A DNA stretch of 64,000 nt, taken from positions 7,709,919 through 7,773,918 of the forward strand of contig JABAKD010000016.1 of NCBI GenBank assembly GCA_012845835.1. The letters run 5' to 3'. A program made the position numbers and the translations under genes. Numbering within the stretch: the first letter of the stretch is position 1; each line of letters starts with the position of its first letter. Positions 54,101 through 62,259 of this stretch are shown here, piece after piece. Below the pieces are notes generated by a model. It saw only the letters and a list, made by a program, of their open reading frames with translations. It ran no database searches and was not told where the DNA came from. The stretch comes from Undaria pinnatifida. Its lineage: Eukaryota; Sar; Phaeophyceae; Laminariales; Alariaceae.

Positions 54101-57100
54101 GCAACATTCCGAGGCTTTTCAGTTCAGGAACTCTATACAGTGCCTCGCCCAAACCTTGGCTTTTCATCAAAGCGGAAGAGCAATCCGATTGAACAAACCC
54201 GCGACCTACCGTACAACGACAGATAAATCTGGTGGAAAAATACACACATCAACATTAAAGGCATTCCCACGAGGGGCCTCGCCAATCAGAAACATCTCAT
54301 GGAAAAAAATGATACCGTACAGCACGCAAGATAACACACACAAACCCCCCACCGATGAACAAACCCCATGGCCTACTGAATAACGACTACTATATCGGAA
54401 AAAAGCATAAACATAAAGGCATTCCAAGGAGGAGCCCCGCCGAACAGAATCAATCACATCTTGACCCAAAAGAAATGCTACAGTACAGCACGCAAGATAA
54501 CACTCAAAATCTCCCAGTCGGAAAATTTCTCATACTCGCTGATTTTTTGTCTCCAAAACGGGCAAGGAGAGTGCAAACGCCGAGCGATGCGTCTCCTTAT
54601 GGACAAGATCCTGACGATATCCTAGTAAAAAATGCCACCATCTTCGATGCGTGCCCCCCCCCGCCCCCGCCCCCTCTTGTCTTGAAAAAAAAAAAACATA
54701 TTCCAAAATATCGTACCAGGGGTGTGCTATCTCTGCATGTTTTACGGTATGACGCCCCTATCATAGCCCGCGTCTAAAAAAAAACTGTATCTTGCTTACC
54801 CGTCGGCGTAGCTCCCCGCCAATAAGTCCGCACCCCCTCCTCTTTGGCAATGCGAAAGAGGGCGTCGCCGATGTGCTTGTAGCCCAGTCGACTCGCCGCG
54901 GGAAGACGGGCGTCGCCCTGCATCCGCACCATACACACCTGAGCTCATGGAGTCGTATTGCAGTCAAACGTAACGAAGCGTTTCGATGCACGGTTAGGGT
55001 TAGGGGTGTAGAAGAAGTGCGCAAGGAGGTGTGGGGGGGGGCGCCTCAGTCATTTGACCATTGACCAAGAACCCCTTTCGAGACCGAGCACCGCGCGGGG
55101 GGTGGGGAGCACTTGGGGGTTGCCCCTCTCAGCCGTTACAACTCACGTCTCGCGCATCGGTGAAGCAACGAGCACAAGTTAACGGCCATTCGGAGCGGGT
55201 TGCAACAGGAAGTCGTGGGACGGGGGGGGGTGGAGGACAGGAAACGCGATGTGTGGTAGAAAATAGACCAAAACCAGCTTGCGTGTATGTATGCAAGCGA
55301 GGATTGACAAACTGGCTAGCTGGGATTACCGTTCGGAGCCCGGTTCGGGAAACGCCGTCCGCAATCCAAAAACAACCTCGGCGTTCCTTTGCGTTCGGCG
55401 TTGGTCGACAAAGTACAAACATCAGCCCGGCGGAAGCACAGCCGGGAATAGCAAAAATCGGAAGCAGCCAGATCGGATCTAGTGCTGAAAAGACATAGCG
55501 ACATAAAGAAAACCCTGACTCATTTTTGACCGAAGACCTGTCGCATTCATACCTCGATGGGACAGCACATGAAGGACGCGATAGCGCCGGCGGTGAGTCC
55601 GACTCCGGCCCTGTAAAAAACATTCATGTCTGCCGGCTTTACGAACCTGGAGACGACGGCGTCCTGAGGAACGCCGGTTTCGATACGTGCGGTCGATTAG
55701 GGGATTAACGCGGAGGGTGAGCGAGTATAGAGTTACGAGAAGCAAGCAGCGGGCGCAAGCATTAGCTTTGAACGCTCATCTCTGCACCAAAATCACAAGC
55801 CCACGGGCTAAACACTACAACCTTCTGGGAAATAATACGTAAAAAGTTACTCTGAGCACAACTCTGCAGCGTTCACATGGCCTCGCTTGGCCCCCGCCGC
55901 GACTTGCACGAGATAAAGGGTCTCAAGGCGTAACAGCAGCACCAGCACTACTTCCACCTGCCGCAATATCCCTATTCCTACATTGCTATACATTGGAAAC
56001 CCGGGGAGGGAACCAGGATTTCCTCTCCCGGGGATGGAACAAGGATGTCCCCTACAGGGGATGGAACAAGGATGTCCCCTTCAGGGGGTATAATAAGGAT
56101 GTTCCCTACAGAGGATGGAACCAGATCATCCGCTGACGCCCACAGATAATAGCGACCCGTACTGCCGAGTACCACGCAAGATTTTCCAGCTAACGTAATC
56201 TCGACAACGGGGAAAGTGCGAAAGCTGAGCGATGCGCCAACGTAACAATACCGACGAGGTATTTCCAAAGCCACCCCTTTCATTGGGTGTGGCGCTCCTG
56301 GTTTGGAGACAAACCACCTCGGAAATTACTTACCATTAAAATATCAGAGCGCTGTTTTGTCGTCTAGCGTGTCATGCCGTCTACGGCTGTCAGAACCAAG
56401 AAACCTTCAATTCACTGCGTTCTCACCCGTATCCAGTCGTACAGGCCCACCCTCAGCGTGGTGTACACAGCCTGCCTGGTGACGGCCGCCGACAGCCCCG
56501 CGTACATGCCGGTCATGCCAGACTCTCCGTACACAAGTTTCGCAGCCTTCATGGGATTCCCGCCGCCAGCACCGAGCTGCATTCGGACCTGGAGGATTTG
56601 GAGAAGGGTGGGGGGGGGGGGTAAGGGACCACCATTATCGAAGTGGCCGCGCGACAAAGGATAGGATTTGTCCGTGGACGCAGTAGCAGCAACGGCCTCC
56701 GCAACCGCAGTAACGGACAAACCGCGGTTTATTGGGCAAAATGCAATTAGGTACGTCTTGTGTCGGGGATCTGGGTCGGAATGAGAGGAAAAAATTAACA
56801 GAGCCAATCAGTCTTGCATCAGCCGTCACGTGTAGGTCAACAAACCCACGCCGAGCGCCGGCGAGTAGGGGATTTTTGCTGAGACCGTCAGCAGACACAA
56901 AGTAGTCGCAGGGTTGGTCAGGCAAGACAGAAGTATGAGCCTCTTCTGCTCCCCCCCCGGGAATACCAAAGTACCTGGTAGGCACAAAGTGCCGAAGTCC
57001 GTCTGACGAGCGGTTCTTAGTAGGATGCAGTTCACCCTTCATGCGACTCGCCGAACACCTCACGGCGCTTCGCGCTTGGTGCAAGCAATATCTGCCTAGT

Positions 57101-60100
57101 TGGTGAAAACCCGACGTGCTCCGTCCCGGCATTGTCGGGATGCGAGGGTCATACCACTATGGTCATACGACTACGGCCATGCACAAACCGAGCACACACA
57201 CAGTACGCCCCCCCCCCCTCCCCCCGCCCGGGAATACCCGTAACCGTGGAGCTTGCAGCAGAGGAACTACGAGGATAGCGGCGGAACGTGAACGCCTTCG
57301 TCGGAAGCGTCGCGAAAATAGAGCTTGAACGTCTTCCAGGATCCAGGAAACTTCTGGCGAAATCAAACTTTAATGGGGTATATCAAGACTGCTCCTGCGA
57401 ACGCTTCTGTACCGCTATTTCTTGGTTCGGCGCCGCCTCGTGGTATTGCCTCAACAAGGAAAGCAATTATCGCCTGAATGTCCCACGATAATTGGTTTCA
57501 GTTGTAACATGGTGCCCTGGTCATGATAAAAACAGCAGTGACTATTCACTTCCCTGGAAGTTGACCTCGGACTACGGCTATGGGTGCTGTGCTGCCGTTG
57601 TGCGATAGCCGTCGGCGTTGGCTGTAATCGCCTCACCATGAATACGGAGATAATTGTTCGCATTGAGGTCGGTGCACGAAACAAAAAGAAGACGCCATCG
57701 ATTGTTGTTGGCGTTTTGCTCGATTTGGTGCTGGCGATTTGGTGGCTGGCTGCGGCTATTGAGGTGGGGTCTCGGTGCTAATTAGGACCTTACGGCGGCT
57801 AATTCTACTGTATATCCAGGGTATATCATACCGGGTACCTAGTACTACGGCTGGCCCTACGAATGTCTGCTGTATCATCGTATACCCATGCTGCCATTTT
57901 TTTTTTTTTTTTTTTTTTTCTCACACTTTTACTTTCCAGCTTCTGGACAAGCCGTGGTCACAGGTGTTCTTCCCTTCTCCCCCCCGGTTCTTGCCTTCAA
58001 TTTTTATCGCGCATAGGGTTCAGCAATCCCACTGCTCGTCGATTTTTCATCGAATGTTGCTAACTCACGCTCTCGCGCTTTCCGCAAGTCAATTTGTGCA
58101 CAAGAAAAAGTCCCAACGAATATATACGAGTATGCACTCGGCGGGGCTCGAACTCACGAAACTGACCTATACCGGGCTCGAGGATAACCTGATACGCCAC
58201 CGGGGCGACCGGTATGCCATACCTAGGGCTGTGTGTCGGCACGACTTAAGTCGCTGGCTAGTTATTAGTCGGGCAAATAGTCAGTCGTGAAACGGAGGTG
58301 CCGCCTTTCCGACTTACTGGGTTTCCTTAACTGTAGGAAGGCTTTTTTAATGCGGGGTACAGCTTTTAACGTGAATTGCTGCGGGCTGTGGATACCTCTC
58401 ACATGTCCTGTGACACTGCAGCGCACAGCGGGAGATACACACACGCACACATGGCGGAACAGCCCATCTCTCTCGATGGTGCCGAAGGCGTCAGCCCACC
58501 CGAAACGCTGCTCAACCGCGTGAAGCATGAGAAGAGGCGCAGCAAGCCGCTCAGATCCAGCAACCCGCTGTGGAAGTTTCTCACGGTCTACCTTAAGGAC
58601 TCGCTCCCTGGCATCGCCGTGTGCAAACTTTGCGAGGCGGAAGGCGATTTCGCCGATGCCGAGAATAGGTTCGGGCCCCCTCCCCATTTGAGGCAGCACC
58701 TAGACATGCAGAGGAGAGGGCATCGCGAGGCCCTGAAAGGACATGAGGCGCATGGGGCGGGTAGCAAAGGCGAAGGCAGTGGCGGGACCTCGAGCGAGAA
58801 GGATGCGGGTAGCATAATCGCATAAACAGACGGCGTCAAGCCATTCACGAGCAACATGGTTCGGTTCATCGTCGACAGCTCTAGTAATCGATGGTTTAGG
58901 ACTTGCGGTCGTCATCGACGCGCGCGTTTCGCGCAAGGTTGGGAGAGACACTAATACGCGAATAACATCACCGAGGGATCCAATGTCGGATTGAATGTAC
59001 ATTCAAACATGCTGTTACAGCAGCGATTAGCTGTAGAATACGTGGACATCGCATTTTGTTTAGTTTGGCGTCCCGGTCTCAGCCGTCAGCCCTGTTACGT
59101 ACATTGCACGTAGATGTGCCTTGTCTTCACATTAAACCGTTATTTCTACCCAACGATATCAGTACACCAAGAGCCCGTAGTAGGCCTCAGGTATCAATTT
59201 AGGGACAATACCAAGACCAAACAACAAAGTCACTTCGACCGACCCTTCCATTGTCCGATGGTTTCGGAGTCGCGATGACTTAGCGTTCCGCGTCAGCGCA
59301 GAACTTGTAATGAGGATTTTATAGCCGAAGGAGAGCTAGCTCCGAGGATTAAAATAATTATCTTCCTAATTGGGTCGTGCAGGTACAACAGTACATACAG
59401 TTAGTAGACGCACACGCAAGGAAGTGCAGAGGGTACTTGTAAAAAACCGGGAAAAAAAAGGTTGAGGGTGTCGATATTTTTTTTGCAAAAAATGACAACT
59501 ATCTGTCTGTCTGCATGTCTGTCTGTCGCCGAGCTCAAACACCCGTTGCACGACAGAGACGTAACTGATCGCAACGAGCCCAAGGTTGGATGACCGGGCC
59601 AAACAGGGAGAAGACGCTCTCGCCAGTTCGAAATCAAGGCGTCGAGACTTCGTATAGGGAGCTCGATTTGAGTCGTGGGCATCCTACTTCTCATCTTATC
59701 ATCTCCCGTCGCATAAAAAAAGAAATTAAGTACTTGGAGGGATTTCGATTGAAAAAAAAACAATTTTTAGGAATGGGGGTGATAATATCACAGACTCGAG
59801 CCATCGAGGAGAGCGCAGAAATGTTCCCCATCGCGGCGCCCACAAGCCCTTCCACTGCTTAATACTTGCAGTACTTGCAAGGTCGTTCTGGAGTATTTTC
59901 GCCCCCGTTCGCGGCACTTGCTTGGGTCTCGTGGCACTCTGTGGGCGGGATACTCATGGTACCGGCGGGTGTTTTTGTTTAGACCGTTTTTGGGTTTTCA
60001 AACATCACCAGATACTAGGTTTGATCGAAATAGAAGGACATCTTTCACTTCATTGCCACGAGTGTCACAAGCAACAACACTAAGGGAGACGTTGCAGGAG

Positions 60101-62259
60101 ATGTTGCAGGCATCCTGCCACTGATCTGGGTTGAGCCCGGAGCACGCATGTTATCGTAGCCGTGGGTTTCCATGGCTGCGACATCGTTCGTGTCTCCGTC
60201 GCTCTACGAAATCGAGTGCTCGTATAGTACGAACAAATTTCAAGATTTTGACCTTTTCAATCGCGTACCAAACAAGCAGCCCCAAGCCACGCAAATATGC
60301 ACATGGTGCGCAAGTAGCCCTCGCTGAAAACTAGCACGCATGGGTGGTGCGTCGTGTGTTTGGTGTGTGGAGTCAGTGTGGTGTACTCATGCCCTCTTTG
60401 GTGTGTGGAGTCAGTGTGGTGTACTAATACCTTGACCCCTGACTGGTTCGATATAATACATAAACTGCGGCCTTGGTGCTGCTGCTGCATACGAGGCACG
60501 CACATACATATTATACATGCGTGTATCTGTGTACGACGAACTATTTGTGTTGCGTATCAGGCACACCGTGGGGTAGAAGAACCTGCATACCTGGTACATG
60601 ACAACATTTTTCACAATACTACCCACATACGAAGTATGCTTGCTGCTGCTGCTTTCGTCCTGTTTCCAAGTACAGCAAACGGCAGTATGTACCCTGCAAA
60701 TCGTGAGATGTACTCCTTGCAAGTTGGCATTTGCCGTCTATAGGAATGACACGACATGCACGCAGAAGTAAACATCGGCACCGACGATAACGCCAGATCC
60801 GCGAGGGGTCGGTGAAGTGTGTAATGTGTAGGGCATGAGTGGTCAGTTTGGCCTAATGCAGTTATGCGGAAAATCCCACCGTGCACGCGGGCTGAAATAA
60901 TTGCTCCCATTCTTCTTAATGAGGTTTTGAAACCGATAGAACGCAACTGCCGAGGACTCAGAAAATCCTGTTCCTAATTGGGTCGCGCAAGGACAGGAGT
61001 GTATAGGCGCACACGTAAGGAAGTATTATACGAGAGGGTAAAAAAACGAAAACAAAAGTTTGAGGGTCTCCAGTTAATTGTTTATTTCCAAAGTTGCCAT
61101 CTACGCTGTCCGTATATCATATATGTATGCATGTGTGTGTCGCCGGGCTCAAACGCACATCGCACGACGCACACCGAACCGATCGCGACGAGCCCGGGGT
61201 CGGATGAACGAGCAAGATAGAGAAAGGGTGCTATCGCCGGTTTCACGTCAAATCGTCGAGAGTTCGTTGAGGGAGGGAGCTCGATTTGAGTGGGTGTTGC
61301 GTGGAGTCTGTGTGGCCTAATGCAGTTATATTTCCACCGTGTACAATGAAAATCCCCGTTACTCCCACTCTTCTACTTAAGTACGAAGTAATATCTACCA
61401 CACGTACTGGTACACAGTACAAAGCAGTAAAAAGTCACTTCGGCTCATTTCACCCCGTGGCACAACAGCCAGTATCCCGTCTTCCAGTATCATACCCTGT
61501 ATTCAGCAGTATCCAGCAGCAGTACCAGGTACATTGACTACGCCGACTGCTGAACATGACTCTCGACGTATACAGGACATTGTCGATCCCTTCCCCCCTG
61601 CGTGTGATAGTGTGTGGGGGTTTAGTGGCTAACGCCGTATGGTGTACCTGCATATCAGTACGAGCGTCTTAGCCCCTTTTGCAAATTTGGTATATGTGAC
61701 ATAGTGCCGAGCCAAATTCCGGCCCATGACATAAAAAAACGCGGCGGAATAAAAAAATGGGTGATGTGAACACCTGCAACATACTACCAGTATGCTTCCA
61801 TTGCTCGTCACTCGACTTTTGCTCATATTCTGTCTGGCTGTTCTCTCGACTCTCCCGGCGAAGGCGATCACTAGAAGCACAACTAACACCTGACGGCACC
61901 CTTGACTGACCATGACTACCCGAAGAAGACAGAAAACCACCGAGCCACTCTGATCGAGATGCTATCGGCATCGAACCGCACAATGGTCAAAAAGAGAGCA
62001 GACTGCAAACACCACCGCTATGGAGGTAAATATAAAGACCATTTGATATTAATACTAATACAAAACTATCCTTACATTTATGCCTGAATTGGACGTTGAA
62101 ATTGAAAGTAAAAAGTTCAGAGCACCAGCGTAGTAGTACCTTGATCACGTCCATTGGATGGACGAACATCCATGCAGAGATACCGCTGGCACCAGCGATG
62201 CCGAAGCTCACAGCCGTGGGAATCCTTACGGGGGAATCAGGAGGAGATTTGGTCGCCAT
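48031..62259 (-). CDS. SLC25A11: Gene 2: mitochondrial 2-oxoglutarate/malate-type carrier (SLC25 family)
   Basis: This is the overall model. Exons on the minus strand: 62140-62259 (start ATG at 62259), 56427-56588, 55553-55663, 54800-54938, 52352-52503, 48031-48195, joined in consistent phase to give about 283 residues. Mitochondrial carriers have three repeats of about 100 residues, each with P-x-D/E-x-x-K/R at the end of the odd helix. All three are present: PMDVIK, PIEVCMVR and PLDSAK, each cut by an intron at the same place in repeats 1 and 3. The segments VCMVRMQGD...LP, WRGATPTVSRAMVV, QLGTYDQAK, DSAKTRMQ and LWKGFTPYFARSGTHT match the oxoglutarate/malate carrier subgroup (plant DTC, animal OGC), which exchanges 2-oxoglutarate for malate across the inner mitochondrial membrane. 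The final exon (about 15-20 residues) was not found. Confidence 0.88.
48238..48330 (+). repeat. About 14-bp tandem repeat, six copies
   Basis: Unit TTATAGGCTTCGGT with small variations, just upstream (coding sense) of carrier exon 6. Confidence 0.75.
49880..50290 (+). repeat. First array of the CCCGGAACTTCTGGAAGTTC unit
   Basis: About ten diverged copies of a 25-55 bp unit with core TACCCGGAACTTCTGGAAGT and the following TCTGTA(A/C)G. The core is a near-perfect palindrome (GAACTTC TG GAAGTTC). It lies in the carrier gene intron between exons 5 and 6. Confidence 0.8.
50935..51570 (+). repeat. Second array of the CCCGGAACTTCTGGAAGTTC unit
   Basis: About 15 copies of the same unit, several with the 35-bp spacer CCATACCCGTACC between dyads. 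Separated from the first array by 645 bases of unrelated AT-rich sequence. Open frames through it (GTGMEVLQNFQ type) arise from the repeat. Confidence 0.8.
52352..52503 (-). CDS. SLC25A11: Carrier gene exon 5 (helices H4 and H5)
   Basis: Acceptor tatggatggaag|TG (phase 1) rebuilds a valine with the last G of exon 4; donor CCGTTG|gtgagt is phase 0. Fifty codons read SRAMVVSMTQLGTYDQAKTM, then a loop LTPILGDNKG and helix 5, which ends SFASLPL. R-A-M-V-V-x-M-x-Q-L-x-x-Y-D-Q-A-K is the fourth helix of this subgroup, with the R-Q-like contact-point residues in place. The polypyrimidine tract before the acceptor is poor. Confidence 0.88.
53700..53850 (+). repeat. About 75-bp duplication
   Basis: TCCCACCAACGCCAGTCCCC CGAAAACTGCC is repeated as TCCCACCAACGTGCCACGGT and CCCCAAAACTGCC, each followed by a variant of TCGCGTAAAGCGAG or TCGACAAAAACGAG. 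In the carrier gene intron between exons 4 and 5. Confidence 0.6.
54235..54505 (+). repeat. Diverged tandem duplication, period about 165 bp
   Basis: Two blocks share AAAGGCATTCC, AGGGGCCTCGCC / AGGAGCCCCGCC, then GTACAGCACGCAAGATAACA. The reading frames also match (TLKAFPRGASP against KGIPRRSPAEQ), but stops and codon use do not support a gene. Confidence 0.6.
54800..54938 (-). CDS. SLC25A11: Carrier gene exon 4 (matrix loop 2)
   Basis: Acceptor catgagctcag|GTG (phase 0) and donor ACGG|gtaagc (phase 1). The frame reads VCMVRMQGDARLPAASRLGY, then a matrix helix GDALFRIAKEEGVRTYWRGA and TPT. After PIE in exon 3 this completes P-I-E-V-C-M-V-R, the second carrier signature, and then R-M-Q-x-D-x-x-L-P, a hallmark of oxoglutarate/malate carriers. 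E-E-G-V-x-x-x-W-R-G is the second-repeat version of the conserved matrix motif. Confidence 0.92.
55020..55100 (-). mobile_element. Minimal LINE 3' end inside the carrier gene
   Basis: GTGGGGGGGGGC is followed by CTCAGTCATTTGACCATTGA and ACCCCTTTCGAGACCGAGCA, matching the reverse complement of the LINE terminus. It sits in the intron between carrier exons 3 and 4, in the same orientation as the gene. Confidence 0.5.
55553..55663 (-). CDS. SLC25A11: Carrier gene exon 3 (inter-repeat loop and helix H3, PIE)
   Basis: Acceptor ggcgttcctcag|GAC and donor ATCGAG|gtatga, phase 0, 37 codons. It reads DAVVSRFVKPADMNVFYRAG and then helix 3, VGLTAGAIASFMCCPIE. An internal ttttttacag|G acceptor and a gt at 55646 could suggest a 17-base micro-exon followed by a 36-base intron. 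Since those 36 bases are in frame and encode the expected loop, I read one continuous exon. Confidence 0.88.
56020..56118 (+). repeat. About 31-bp tandem repeat, three to four copies
   Basis: Unit GGGGATGGAACAAGGATGTC plus CCCTACAG. In the carrier gene intron between exons 2 and 3. The minus-strand frame through it (DILVPSPVG) is an artefact. Confidence 0.75.
56427..56588 (-). CDS. SLC25A11: Carrier gene exon 2 (matrix loop 1 and helix H2)
   Basis: Acceptor ccaaatcctccag|GTC and donor ATACGG|gtgaga, phase 0 at both ends, 54 codons. It begins VRMQLGAGGG, directly after PMDVIK, the place where the carrier signature is followed by R-x-Q. It continues through the matrix helix (NPMKAAKLVYGESGMTGMYA, with the conserved G-x-x-x-x-Y-x-G) and the second transmembrane helix (LSAAVTRQAVYTTLRVGLYD). 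The R-Q-x-x-Y-T-T-x-R-x-G-L-Y pattern is typical of the oxoglutarate/dicarboxylate subgroup. Confidence 0.9.
56985..57230 (+). mobile_element. C-tailed retroposon family B, longest copy
   Basis: Starts near GGCACAAAGTGCCGAAGTCC, continues through GGATGCAGTTCACCCTTCAT, CTCGCCGAACACCTCACGGC and CATACGACTACGGCCATGCA, and ends in GTACGCCCCCCCCCCTCCCC. It is antisense to the carrier gene, in its first intron. Confidence 0.6.
57897..58215 (-). mobile_element. tRNA-headed SINE, copy 2
   Basis: Same layout: head with TGGCGTATCAGG and GAGTTCGAGCC, body with GTTTCAGCAATCCC-type sequence (plus: GGTTCAGCAATCCCACTGCT), and a 23-base poly(A) (T run 57897-57919). It lies in the carrier gene's first intron, same strand. 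A fragment of the body's 3' part (TTTACTTTCCAGCT, GGTCACAGGTATC) is found at 44530-44605. Confidence 0.72.
58222..59010 (+). mobile_element. hAT-like element remnant carrying the BED-finger pseudogene
   Basis: The left part, 58230-58355, contains subterminal motifs (repeated TTAGTCGG and AAATAGTCAGTCG, then ACTGGGTTTCC and TTTTTTAATGCGGG). These match, in reverse complement, the right end of the short element at 10641-10996. That shared end plus the transposase fragment suggests an autonomous-type hAT remnant and its non-autonomous derivative. The right end was not located and is set loosely. It lies in intron 1 of the carrier gene, antisense to it. Confidence 0.45.
58451..58825 (+). pseudogene. 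BED-type zinc finger of a hAT-like transposase (decayed)
   Basis: The ATG at 58451 opens 124 codons. After a charged start the frame has SNPLWKFLTVYLKDSLPGIA, VCKLCEAEGDF and PPHLRQHLDMQRRGHREAL. W-x-F, C-x-x-C, and H-x(5)-H after an L-x-x-H-L pattern form a BED zinc finger, the DNA-binding domain at the N terminus of many hAT (Ac-type) transposases. The frame stops at 58823-58825, but another frame just downstream reads FTSNMVRFIVDSSSNRWF, which resembles the segment that follows in hAT transposases, so a frameshift has broken the gene. No catalytic core was found. An alternative is an exapted BED protein. Confidence 0.6.
59361..61290 (+). repeat. Diverged direct duplication of about 310 bp (59361-59680 and 60965-61290)
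   Basis: Both blocks have CCTAATTGGGTCG, CGCACACG(C/T)AAGGAAGT, GAGGGT, a run of A, then TGTGTCGCCGGGCTCAAAC / CTGTCGCCGAGCTCAAAC, GATCGCAACGAGCCC / GATCGCGACGAGCCC and GGGAGCTCGATTTGAGT. The unit does not code. Both copies are in the first intron of the carrier gene. A further short pair (TTCACATTAAACCGTTATTT) occurs at 59131-59175 and 63281-63325. Confidence 0.7.
62140..62259 (-). CDS. SLC25A11: Carrier gene exon 1 (start codon, repeat 1 helix H1, PMDVIK)
   Basis: The ATG at 62259 is followed by 40 codons: a short Pro/Ser-rich N terminus (MATKSPPDSP), then the first transmembrane helix (AVSFGIAGASGISAWMFVHP) ending in the carrier signature PMDVIK. The donor is ATCAAG|gtacta, phase 0. There is no cleavable presequence, as is usual for this family. 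The ATG is the only one near the right distance before helix 1, and an in-frame stop lies not far upstream. Confidence 0.85.

Noticed and set aside
55611-55663. A 17-base micro-exon followed by a 36-base intron in the carrier gene
   Set aside because: The 36 bases are in frame and encode exactly the loop expected between repeats 1 and 2, so one continuous exon is simpler.
56412-57132. Extended minus frames overlapping carrier exon 2 (for example 56635-57132)
   Set aside because: They run through the antisense of a C-tailed retroposon and have no carrier motif; exon 2 is bounded by its own splice sites.
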